From Argentina anserina (lineage: Eukaryota > Streptophyta > Magnoliopsida > Rosales > Rosaceae), in NCBI RefSeq assembly GCF_933775445.1, contig NC_065878.1, positions 9,187,395-9,251,394 of the forward strand: DNA of 64,000 bases. Direction: 5' to 3'. Under the pieces are notes generated by a model, which saw only the letters and a program-made list of their open reading frames with translations, had not been told where the DNA came from and did not search any database. Numbering within the stretch: the stretch's first letter is position 1; each line of letters begins with the position of its first letter. Made by a program: the position numbers and the translations under genes. Of the stretch, positions 37,523 through 47,881 are shown in pieces.

Positions 37523-39280
37523 ATGTCGTCCTCCACCGCAATTAGGGTTTTCCGAGGCTGCCGCGCTCTCCTTGCGCCGGCCAAGTCCTCCACCGCCACT
37601 CCTCAACCCGCCGCCGTCAAGGTCGCCAAGGCCGCCGCCGCACCCAAGTCCAAGGCGAAGGCCAAGGCCAAGCCCAAAGCAGAGGGCGACGCGGTCAAGC
37701 CGAAGAGGGTCGTCAGCAAGAACGTCGGCATTATGATGCCGAAACCGATCTCTCCGGCTCTCGGCAGCTTCCTCGGCGCCCCTGAGGCCTCTCGCGCTGA
37801 GGCTGTGAAGCAGATCTGGAGCCACATCAAGCTCCATGAGCTGCAGGTCTTCATTTCCACCTCTACTCTCTGCTATTATGATGATACTGATGTGTGTGGT
37901 AATGCAGTGTTATGATAGATTGTTATCTTTTTGTTGAATTTGTATGTGCTTTTTTGTTTTTGATTGCTTTAATCGAGTAGAGCTACGCATTTCGGTACAG
38001 ATTAGATGAAAAAATGCAGCTCTAAACCCCGAAAAGTAAGACCAAAATGTGAGAAATGGAAACTTAGCTGTTGCATGTTGCAAACAGAGGGCTTATTTCC
38101 ACACTTTTATCGATTAGTTGTGTCTTGTGTATCCAATGGAGAGGTTTGAAATCTTGTTTCTCGGGTGTTGAGCATTTCATTTCATTTATAATTCCTATGC
38201 TGTTTATGATATCCCCACCTAGGATTTGATGGGGAATATCCATCTAATGTCTCCATTTTTACTTTAAAAAAAATTACATGCACTTTATCATCACTGTTTC
38301 ATCACTTTGCTAATCGCACTAATACTCTAGGAAATCAGGCTGATGCTTGTCATCCGAAATCATTTTCCTCCCCTTACTTTTAAAACTTTCAATATCAACC
38401 CATGAAATTGATGTTTCAAACTCCAAGTCAATGCAAGTTTTCTGTTAGATTGGTACAGATCTGGGTGCCAAGTTCGTGCCATTTGCCTTCTACAGTGATA
38501 TTCTAAAATTTGGACATTTTACTTGTAATTAAAATTTGAAATTTAAAAGATTTCAGATATCAGTTGTGGAGAAATTGGTCATGTTTTCGGTGTTCTGCCT
38601 CTTAAACACAGTAGCATGTCTATATGATTAACTGTTGATTGTCTTTCCTCAAAATCTGTTGGGGAGAAGTATGTTATAACACGAACAGGATTACTCCTAT
38701 TCTTATTTGATCTTTTAGTGTACTATTCTGAAAGATTGGGCAGATGCTCCAAGTATTTGTCTTATACTTTTTTACTTCAATTTTCAGAATCACTATGCTT
38801 TAAAATATCATATTTATTCAAAGATCCAGATGGCTCCATCGATACCCCTTTTGAGTTTGTGACTGTTAAGATCTTGTTACTTGATGTGGAAGACAATAGT
38901 TAGGTAAGTTCATGAATGTAGGCCAGGTTGCCGTATCCTGGTGTTTCGTTATATAAGTTTTCTGGATGTAAAAAGGTAGTGATTCTTTCTTGTTGCCCAG
39001 CAGCTAAGACGAAAGTACATGAATGTAGATCAGGATGCCTTCCTCTTAGTGTGTCGCATGACTCTTTATGCACCATAACATGATCAACCACCGGCAGTGA
39101 TTGTCATGCAATAATTGATGTCATCAACTAACTAAGTTTGCTTCCTATCTGCAGAATCCTGCCAACAAGAGGGAGATCATATGCGATAACAAGCTGAAGG
39201 AGATTTTTGAAGGGAAGGAAAAGGTCAACTTTTTGGAGATTGGGAAGTTGCTTTCGCGTCATTTTGTGAAGGCTGAGTGA
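37523..39280 (+). CDS. SWIB/MDM2-domain protein, small, Lys/Ala-rich N-terminus
   Basis: Two exons, 37523-37846 and 39155-39280 (450 bp, 149 aa), joined in phase 0. The N-terminus MSSSTAIRVFRGCRALLAPA resembles an organelle-targeting peptide. Residues about 35-65 are a Lys/Ala/Pro-rich, histone H1-like stretch (KSKAKAKAKPKAE). The SWIB/BAF60b domain covers about 68-149 (ISPALGSFLGAPEASR, then VKQIWSHIKLHELQNP, then LKEIFEGKEKVNFLEIGKLL). Stand-alone plant SWIB proteins of this size include plastid and mitochondrial nucleoid proteins, and an H1-like motif is described for SWIB-4; this one probably binds DNA in an organelle, but nuclear function cannot be excluded. The 1.3-kb intron contains a small duplication (38908 and 39016). 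Confidence 0.92.
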
Positions 39281-40048
39281 ATGGGGATTTAGTGGTTAAC
39301 ATCTTTTGGGTATCGTAGTGTCTGCACCTTTCCTTTTGAGACAGCTATGCGAAGGGATTTGCTGTATTAGCTGGTGCATGTATAAAGTAACTAGGTTAAA
39401 CATTTCATCAGGTTATCTTTATGTGATTTTCTCTTGTATCGGTTTGACTTAAACAGTTATCTGATCTTTCAATGCTTAAAGATTCTCTGTCGATGAAGAG
39501 CGAACCAAATGCTTCAACATCAGATGTTGATGTGGTCAGTTATGTACGTTAACTATCCGCCCAACAGTACAATGCAGAAACAATGTAGGTTTCTTTCAAT
39601 GTGAATATTCCATGTCACAGGTGCTACAATCTTTCAATCGTAATAAATTTATTTTAAAAAAAATGGGTGTTGTCTGCATAATCCTCAGCTTCTCCGACGG
39701 CAGGAACTACAAATACTAGATGAGGGGCTGCACAAAATTAAAGTCCGATGCCAAAAGCTTGGGGATACGACTCCATACTTTTTCGTGACCTAACAAGCTA
39801 GTAAACTTGACAAAAGCCAGACATGATAGGATCGTAATAGGCATCTCCACCGATCTCTGCAAAATACTGATTACGAACATTAGGTCTCTTAGATAATCAC
39901 CTTCAAGAAAAACTCAGTGATAGTATACCAATATTGTAGACTGACCTGAGTCTTGGAGTAACCATACATACATGGCCGGTCCTAAACATTTAAGGGCCTA
40001 GTGCGAAATTTGAAATTAGACTACATAGAAATATATATGATTTTTCTC
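39281..40048 (+). other. SWIB 3' UTR and spacer
   Basis: Candidate poly(A) signal AATAAA at 39642-39647. From about 39650 on, AT-rich spacer with no gene. Confidence 0.5.
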
Positions 40049-40442
40049 ATGTGTAGACTTCCACACCAATAGTTTTGGTGCAGATTTCTATTTTTACACT
40101 ACTTTTCGATCGAATTTTCTCATCTCTATCGTCTAGTATCTATATTGTGTACATCATATTTGTAAAATTTCAGTCAATTTGGTAATCGTTAAGGCCCTCA
40201 AACTCAAAAAATAAATGGATTAACTGAATTATGTCAAACTTGATCCGTTCATGTTTATAACAAAAAAACGCAATTTTAAGGGTTTTAACAATTACCAAAT
40301 TGGCTGAAAATTTAGAGATGATCTACACAATATTATCTAGATACTACATGATGAAAATGAGGAAATTCAATCGAAAAGTTGTATAAAAATGGAAATCCGT
40401 ACCAAAACCATTGGTGCAAACCTCCGCAACCAAGAAGACATG
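40049..40442. mobile_element. Foldback/MITE-like element with ~150-bp arms
   Basis: The left arm (about 40051-40200) and right arm (about 40285-40441) are near-complementary. CACCAATAGTTTTGGTGC pairs with the complement of ACCAAAACCATTGGTGC, followed by matching blocks such as CAATTTGGTAAT. Only about 85 bp of spacer separates them, so the unit could fold into one long hairpin. No clear target-site duplication, so the superfamily is undetermined. Confidence 0.75.
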
Positions 40443-40839
40443 ATATATATATTATATATATAAAGATTTTTTAATTGTTCATTAGGAATTTGCTCTAAAT
40501 TGACGTCTTTATTGGCTATATTTTGTGGTTTCTTGATAAGAAAGTATCAAGACCTCCTTTTTGAGATTGAACCAACTCATATGATCTTCTCTTTTTATAA
40601 GTTTAGCTAGCATACCTTGATGAATATTTTCTAGTATGAGCCACTGAGAATTGTATAGGTAATTAACAAGAAAATAATTATTGATGAGTTTTTTCTTTCA
40701 ACAAGAAGAAAAACTACAACTTGAAACCCCTAACACAACCACTACCCACTTGATCAAAAAAGAATTATGGATGGGTTAGAGTGTTTGGTCATCACCTCTT
40801 TTGTTTTGCAATTTTTTAATATATGGGTTGCTAGCCAAT

Positions 40840-40960
40840 TTATAAAAAATAAAAAATAAATGTGAGTATTAGCCTGTGATGGGTCTTGAACCCGAGATGT
40901 CTGCTAATTTAGCTAAGAAAAAGTAAGCTCCCTCACTAACTAGACATAAATGCTTAATGC
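40840..40960 (-). mobile_element. Possible SINE (tRNA-derived) remnant
   Basis: In complement there is a box B-like GGGTTCAAGACCC (40881-40893) about 40 nt downstream of a box A-like TAGTTAGTGAGG (40931-40942), then an AT-rich tail. Spacing fits a pol III promoter, but no flanking duplication was found. Confidence 0.35.
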
Positions 40961-41386
40961 ATCTAAATTGATTTTAAAATGTATTTATTTTTCTTTTTTG
41001 TAAAATCAGGCCTTCGAAATTGAGCCGAAATTTCTTTTTTGCAGAAGTGGGTACCGAAATTAAGCCGTTAAGGATTCTTATTCATCTCTCATTCAACACT
41101 TACCAATTCAAAAGATGGCCGGAGAGATTGCAAAAACGGGGAAAATTCAAAGCATCATATATATGGAAGGCCATCATTCATGAAATCCATTCATTATGCA
41201 GATTGTCCACCTATTCAATATATGGAAGAATATCATGCATGCATGGTTGTCAAAAATCAAATGTGAGTCAAAATTATATGTGAGAATCATCGGGGCCAAA
41301 ATGCATGGTCGATAAATAACAAAATAATAAGGACTTCAAGTCACGCCTTCAACGCTAACATATCTACGACGCACCTTGAAGTGAGG
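40961..41386. other. Intergenic, no gene seen
   Basis: A plus ORF of 87 codons (41020-41283) has no recognisable motif. Nothing else is supported. Confidence 0.4.
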
Positions 41387-41391
41387 GCATT

Positions 41392-42158
41392 TGTTGACAC
41401 AAAAAATTTAATAAAAAATAATATTCATTAAATAATTAAATTAACAATGGATCAGAGAAATTGCATACATAGCTAGAAAGTCGACAAAGTCAATAGCGTT
41501 CTAAGAGGGACACGTGGCAACACATAAATGGATAGTCATAAATAAAATATCTTGATTCCGACTAATCAAATATTAAATGTTTTCAATAATTTTGTGTCAA
41601 TTAAAAAAGATTGATCATCAAAATGGAAGTCGAACATTTAATGAAATTGGCGGAATTCCTTAATGGTCACATTCGAGTCAGTGATTCAAATATGATTGAT
41701 TTTAATTATGGAAATAACCATATTTAAAATTAATTAGTAAATATAAATTGATTTGATTATACGATTAAGAAAATACAATTAATTCGGTGTCATAAAAGTA
41801 TTCCATATGCGGAGGAGCCTTGACACTATAAATACCCTCCCTAAAATCAAAAGAGGGGACTTCGGCAAAACAGAGCAAAATCACTCTGAAAAAATTCTGA
41901 AGTCTTCCAAGTCTACGAAGAACCATCAAGGTACCAAATTGCGCGTTCTTCACCAAATTCAAATCCAAAGTCTCAAGATCAAGTGCTCGCAACCATTGAG
42001 TCAATTCACATACGGAGATAGAATCAGAAGAATTAAAAAAGATTATACCCCACACTTGATTATCAATAAAACTATATTTTATTTGTACACGTGTCTGCAT
42101 TCTATTTTGTTTTCAGATTCTCGTGTCTATAATATGTTTTTACACCCAATGGTTAGCA
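41392..42158 (+). repeat. Solo LTR, 767 bp, with 5-bp TSD
   Basis: Starts TGTTGACAC and ends GGTTAGCA; identical GCATT flanks at 41387-41391 and 42159-42163. A TATA box CTATAAATA at 41826-41834 sits where a U3 promoter is expected. No second copy or internal region is in the window, so this is a solo LTR of a family unrelated to the 217-bp copia LTR. ORFs inside it on both strands are not supported. Confidence 0.78.
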
Positions 42159-42163
42159 GCATT

Positions 42164-43329
42164 TTCAAACTCAAAGGACCGTAGCATGAGAAGACCTGCA
42201 TTAATTTGATGCATCTTCTAACCCAAAGAGAGAAAAAATATAGATCTTTATCGATCGAAATGGTTGCGCAGATATACAGGCATAAATACATAACATTTAG
42301 TAAGAAATCAAAGTTCCTCTTAGCAATATGGCCATTCCGTAATAGTATAGTAACATACCAAATCTACCAATCATTTCTTCTAAATTACTCTATTGATTAT
42401 GCTTGCGATCCAAATAGAAAATCAGCTCATCTAACTATAACAAATGAGCGACTTCGGTGAACGTTAGTTCCTCTAGTGCAACATTTATTATTTATTGTTT
42501 AATGTAATATTGCATATATGCGTAAACAATCTCTCAAAATTGTTCTTATATTAATCTTGGTGACCGTAAAGATTCAACTCATATATGATGTACTCTCCCC
42601 TGCTATAGAATAAAATATCAATTTGATTCTTTTGCTGCTAAAACAAAAGTTTTGCGGTTTTGATCTAAACGTACGTACATAAAGAGTACCGATCGATCGA
42701 TGTGAATAACCCTAACGTACATCTGTCTCTCTGTGATCTTTCTCTTCTGTGACGTTCTGCCAATAATTTCTTCATCTCCAGTGCCAGCCTGTCCCAATTA
42801 TATCTGAGAACTAAGAAAACAGTTAGTTAAAGCTAGCCTTGAGGAATACGATTGGTTAATTAAAGTTAAAACTAGGGTTGTTCATCCGGCCATGCCAACA
42901 ACCATCGATCGCAAAACTCAATAAACAAGAATGAGAAAGAAGTAACAGCCCTAATTAAGCTCTGATCTCTTCTCTTCTTCACTCACTCAGACGCTCGCTC
43001 CCATTGAGCCTTCTCACCTCTCTCTGTCCATCATAAATCAACTCGTAAAAGGAACATGATCAGGAAACACAGCGGGCGAGAAAGCGGAAAAAGCATAGAG
43101 GTTTTCTTTTTCGTTTCCTTTTTTTTTGGGTGATCTATTTTTATATTTTAGGTATGAACCCTAACACGTTTTTGAAAAAAAGAAGAAGAAGGAAATTCGT
43201 GTTAGGGTTTCCTGATGAGAGTCGGATAGCTATATCTTAGCTGTAATCCAGTTGTTTTGTAGCCAACTGTATAGTCTAACCGCCCTAACGGAAGAAGGAA
43301 ATCATATATCGCGAGGAAGAATAGGAAAT
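42164..43329. other. Intergenic with telobox hairpin
   Basis: No gene supported. AACCCTAACACG (43157-43168) and its perfect complement CGTGTTAGGGTT (43198-43209) form a 12-bp stem around a purine-rich 29-nt loop. AACCCTAA is the plant telobox-like motif. Confidence 0.45.
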
Positions 43330-43620
43330 GGTTTTTCCTATATATAGCTTTGAGTCTCCATTTCTCATTCATCACCTCCAAAATTACCCAGAAAGAAAAA
43401 ACGGAAAAATATCAACCCTCTCTTCTTTCTTTCGCTTTTTCTCTCTCCTCGTTCCTCATGTTCCTCATCTGCGAGTTGATTTATGATGAACTGGGGGAGA
43501 GGAGAAGTGTGAGAGAGCTTATGGGAGCGACTGAAAAAGAGAAGAGATCGATCAAGTTTTGGGAGAGACCAAGACTTAAGTTTAGGTTTACTTCTTCTTC
43601 TTCTTGGTGAATTCTTTTTC
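43330..43620 (+). promoter_or_regulatory. Promoter-like segment with short ORF
   Basis: TATA box CCTATATATAGC (43337-43348) is followed by a pyrimidine-rich leader-like sequence and a short ORF from ATG 43521 (MGATEKEKRSIKFWERPRL, 29 residues). The arrangement looks like a transcribed unit, coding or non-coding, but no homology is recognised. Nearby GATCGATCGG motifs repeat at about 43721 and 43782. Confidence 0.3.
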
Positions 43621-44821
43621 CTTTTAACCGTTTTCTTTGTTCCTAGATCTTGTAACGGGTAGGCTCTGGAGTCTGGACATAAAGAAGTTGACAGAAGCAA
43701 GAGAATTACAGAAGGAAAGATGATCGATCGGCATAAGTCGATGGAGTCCGGACGACTGGATGTACATCATTACATAAGGAAAGATGATCGACCGACGACA
43801 TAAAGAATCGATCAAGAACTCAAAATAGTTGATCGGAAATGTAATATCTCTTAGCCCCAACTAGAACAGTAATTAGCTTTGATTCAATTCTGCCATGATG
43901 ATGAATCTAATGATCAATTTGAGTACCTTTGAATCACGATGTAGGGCCATTGCATGAAAAACTATGATTCTTGTCTTAGTTAGGCCCTGTTCTGTTAATT
44001 TGTAGTTTGTATATATCTTGATTTCATTGATGTCATTCGTTGTGATATTTCTTGATACATATCTTGAGCTTTCGCGATCGCGACTTGCCCGAAGCATTTA
44101 TTCAAAGAATGAAAACCAAATTGTTGTTAGATGACTTAGTTTTTTGTATGTAAAATCGTCGGATTTGAATGTAAAGTATACCAAAATTATATTATGATAT
44201 CCTCAAGTTTACAACAACTTGCATTATCAGCTAGCTGTGTCGTAATCTCAATGCATGACACAGACTCTAAGCTGCAGGTAATATACCCTCATTAGTTTCT
44301 CTCGTGTTGACTATTGCATCATTAACATTAATTTCGACCAAAAAAAATCATTAACATTAATTTGTTAGATGAACTTTGGTTCTTTTCTCAGTAAGCAAGA
44401 GATAACAAGTTCTCCAAAGAGAGGCAAGATATTTTACAACTGTTTGCCTGCATCATGTTCTTTTGTGATCAATTTCAAATTGTTTTCTTGATTGTGTGTA
44501 TGTATGCATGCAGGGCTTAAGCTGATGGCATACATAATCAACTATAACCTGCTAAAACTTATATCTGTCCTAGTTCGCATGTTGACTGTAGATATATCGG
44601 TTGGAATAAAAGATAGAACTCATAGAAGCATGTTCTACTTTAAGATAGAGAACGAGACTTCCTAAATCGCATTTCACTGCCTCTAACAAGGGAAAGACAA
44701 TTTTCTAGCACATCTGCTTCTTCAAGACAACTGAAAATTTCAGTGGCCAAAAGTCAAAAACACTAAAAAGTAGAAAATCAAGGTTTCAAAGCCTACAAGT
44801 CGAGAAGACAGGAATTAAATT
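43621..44821. other. Intergenic, no gene seen
   Basis: AT-rich spacer with a retroposition scar at 44318-44363. Minus ORFs 43624-43860 and 43873-44097 have no known motif. Confidence 0.4.
44318..44363 (+). mobile_element. Tail-only retroposition scar, 17-bp TSD
   Basis: ATCATTAACATTAATTT is repeated exactly at 44318-44334 and 44347-44363. Between the copies are 12 nt, CGACCAAAAAAA, which end like a plant LINE 3' terminus (GACC plus A-tail). Length and exactness of the duplication support target-primed reverse transcription with extreme 5' truncation. Confidence 0.7.
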
Positions 44822-44828
44822 CTTTATT
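44822..44828 (-). terminator. Poly(A) signal of the hydrolase gene
   Basis: CTTTATT on the plus strand reads AATAAAG on the minus strand, about 55 nt after the hydrolase stop codon. Confidence 0.6.
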
Positions 44829-44882
44829 ATTGAATTGCCTGTTTATCTTCACATGAATAAATACTATAGTGCCTCTGAAACA

Positions 44883-47652
44883 TCAGCTAAGGAGGTGATG
44901 TATCCATTGCTCTACAATCGCAGGAGACCCGTACCATGGTCTCAACATATCATCTGAACCAACTGGTGAGTGGTAAACACCATCTACGCTAATATTGAGT
45001 GCACCTTCCAGATGAGCTGATACTTCTGGTACAACTCCGTCGCCCCATACATCTGCCTGCCCACAAACCTGAGAAGTGCGGGCCAGCATAAATGGTATGT
45101 ATAACAAGGGGTGACATCAGACAAAAAAAAGCCATAAGAATATCAACTATTTCTGTTCTAAATGACATCCATACATGCTTAAATGCCAAGGCAATTGGAT
45201 TTTACCTGCTTGTACCCTTGCCCGACAAAGCGTGCACGCAAAGTGGGTGCGGTTGATGTTGAAGTGCTCACATCATTTATAACAGCAACCTCTGATGAAG
45301 GTTCTAAACTCTCCATTGGGATTGCAGAATCAACACTTTCACTTGGGTTTCCAAATAAGCGAGCACCTTGGAGATACCTGTATTTTACATATTTATAGTC
45401 CATTTAGATCACCACAGTTTACATTCAGCCATTCAGGTCACAATGAGTTCAAGGTGCAGATATAAAACTAAGTGCACTCATATTCCTTGATCGATGGTGT
45501 CTTACATTATCTGTGAGGTCTACCACAGTCAACAACTCCAGAGTGTCGCTTCTTGATTCTTATCCATTGAAATATGGGTCTGTATTGTGCGCGTGTGTTG
45601 TTGGTGCCTTCTATAGGTAAAGTGTACTGTTCAACACATCTAGCTACATGTACCTCATTTAGATTATATATATCAAATGGATACATACTATAAAAATGTA
45701 TTTTACAGTGGTAGGAAATCAGCTTATCCGGGTTCATAAAGTAAGAACGGAAGCAAATTGAAGACCAACAAAGAGGAATTATTTGAGTTTTACCTCCCAG
45801 CGATACATACATATTTCAGTTCGGGAGTGTATACAGCTTTTGAGCAATTCTTTTCAACATAATACAGGAGTCCCCTTGTTTGATCAATGACCCCTGACAC
45901 ACCTTTTGGAGGTGGTCTGCACAAAATACAGGTGACAATTATATGTGAGGAACAAATTTTGATCAAAACTTTTGTCAATGGAAATACATAAGATATATAA
46001 TGTATCAGTAAGTAAGCAGCCCTCAAAGATATAGTCAGAGGAACCCAAAAATCTTAGCAAGTACTTATCATAAAAAAATTTTAATAACCTACAGATGGGG
46101 GGTTCCAAGAGTCAATAACAGGGAAATATCTGATATCCCATATTCTTCCATGTAGAGACGCGCAAGCCATCCTCCTGCTGAATGTCCAACTAGGGATAAA
46201 GGTCCACCTAAAATGAAAAAACAAAACTCAAACTAATTGCAAGGGTTTTAGATCTCCGAGAAATTATGCAAATAAAACCATTCTATACTTGATGGGGAAT
46301 GCTGATGTACAAAGAAAGACGGCGGCAACAGGAGATAGAGCACATGAATTAAAAGGTTTGACTGTAATGGTATGTAGTTCGACATAAGCATACTGAAGAT
46401 CATGTGTTCAAAAGAACGAGTTTCTCATGGCTCTTAGGAGTACCTAACCCCTATATATTTTGACTATCTCCGCCAATCTCTCTTGCCCTCTTGGTCTCAC
46501 CAAAAATTATTCCAGGTTAGGGAAGGTCATTACTCAATACTACATTGAGGAAAATGTAATAACTTATAAAGAGACTTCAGAATATCAACAATAAGGTTGA
46601 ATAGATCAGATAACTCAAACACAAGTAGTCAAGAATTACTCTAAAAAGCTCAGTCCGTAGATTGATTGGTCTACTGAGGCAGGGTTCAGTTTTCCACTAA
46701 CAAGTCTAATAGCGACGCCTTCTATCTTAGAGAATGCTGCTAAAGTTTATTCTGTATTGCGAAATCTGGTAATACCTAACAGGCTAATACTATCAATTAA
46801 AAAATGCTGCTAAAGTTTATTTTGTATTGCGAAATCTGGTAATACCTAATAGGCTAATACAATCAGCAAGCCTACAAATCACAGACATGCTGATACTAAA
46901 TAAACCAGGGATGGAAGTTCCTCAATTCTATTATCAAGAAAGATGTGGCATCACAAGAGGTTCACATATAAGAAACTAATCATCTTTTAGCATCATCTAA
47001 GTAGTCTAGAAGAACACAGCTCACTCATTTCTGAATAATTTGAGGTATAGAGCTTGAAAATTAGCAATACCAACAAGTTCACAGAGGGCATACAGTTGAC
47101 CAACCTTGCGCTAGCTCCTTTGCCTCTTTTACAGCCTCATCCACCCCTTCAAATACCTGCCAATTCATACTAAGCTATAAATTTCAATTCATCCTATTAC
47201 AATTCACAATGTCATCAAAACCCAAAAGGGTACTCATCAAAACATACCAATCAAGCACAGGGCGAGGACTGAGAGTTCCCCGCCAGTAATTGGGGTCCAC
47301 TAAGCCGGCGGCATTCCTCAGCCAATCAATTCTTGCCACCTTAGCAACAACTGTGGACACTCCATAGCCTCTCAATGTCACCTCCAACTTCTGATAGTCA
47401 GCTGTATTGTTTCCCAAACCCTGAAAAAAAACCAAACAGCAATAACAAAACCTCATCACTAACTGAAGCCAATTGCATGTACTCTTTCAAGTTCAATATA
47501 ACTAGTGAGATGAACAAATTGATAAACTTAACTGGGAGAACAACAGCTGGTCTGTATGATGATGATGATGATGAAGGTGACGACAGATCTTGAGATAATG
47601 CAGAAGAAGCATAGGCCAAGGGCTTCAATGGTGATAGAAGCATAGTCATCAC
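44883..47652 (-). CDS. Alpha/beta hydrolase, lipase-like, probably plastidial
   Basis: Serine hydrolase of the lipase/PGAP1-like family (resembles Arabidopsis At5g17670); substrate unknown. Exons on the minus strand: 47652-47533, 47420-47244, 47157-47106, 46207-46093, 45916-45794, 45377-45206, 45068-44883; total 945 bp, 314 aa. The first ~35 residues are Ser-rich like a chloroplast transit peptide. PGLGNNTADY (40-49) fits the oxyanion loop. The nucleophile elbow is GHSAGG with Ser126; the motif GDGVVP gives candidate Asp263, and DGVYHS gives candidate His286, completing a triad. TLGTPHLPPPKGV is a typical family block. Start chosen at the first Met; Met4 is also possible. The gene is divergent from the tRNA methyltransferase gene. 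Confidence 0.9.
46733..46870. repeat. 70-bp tandem duplication in a hydrolase intron
   Basis: AATGCTGCTAAAGTTTATT recurs at 46733 and 46803 with nearly identical following sequence (GCGAAATCTGGTAATACCTAA). It lies in intron 3, between exons at 47106 and 46207, and does not touch splice sites. Confidence 0.85.
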
Positions 47653-47881
47653 TTAGACACCACAAGAACTGAAGAAAGTTGAAGACTCTGGCTTTTGTAC
47701 TAGAGTTTGTAAGCCATATGACACGTGGCCTCTATAGGCTTCACACTTCCCATTTTTCTATACCAACTAAATCTAAGCCGTCCAAAATCTGCGCTTTCAG
47801 TGATCCAACGGTGCTTCGTTGTCTTCTTCGTTTTGTATAAATTTCTGAGACAATAGAGCTCTCTACAGATAGAGAGAAGGA
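47653..47881. promoter_or_regulatory. Bidirectional promoter, 229 bp
   Basis: The whole gap between the start codons of the hydrolase (-) and the tRNA methyltransferase (+). A TATA-like TGTATAAAT lies at 47835-47843 for the plus gene; none is obvious for the minus gene. An ACACGTGG G-box core (47720-47727) lies in the hydrolase-proximal part. Both products look plastid-targeted, so shared control is plausible. Confidence 0.6.

Noticed and set aside
41765..42184. ORFs of 111 (-) and 125 (+) codons
   Set aside because: Both lie in the solo LTR; overlapping frames on opposite strands without motifs.
43681..43705. miR156-like string TGACAGAAG
   Set aside because: Only nine bases match, and no complementary star arm is visible within a hairpin distance.
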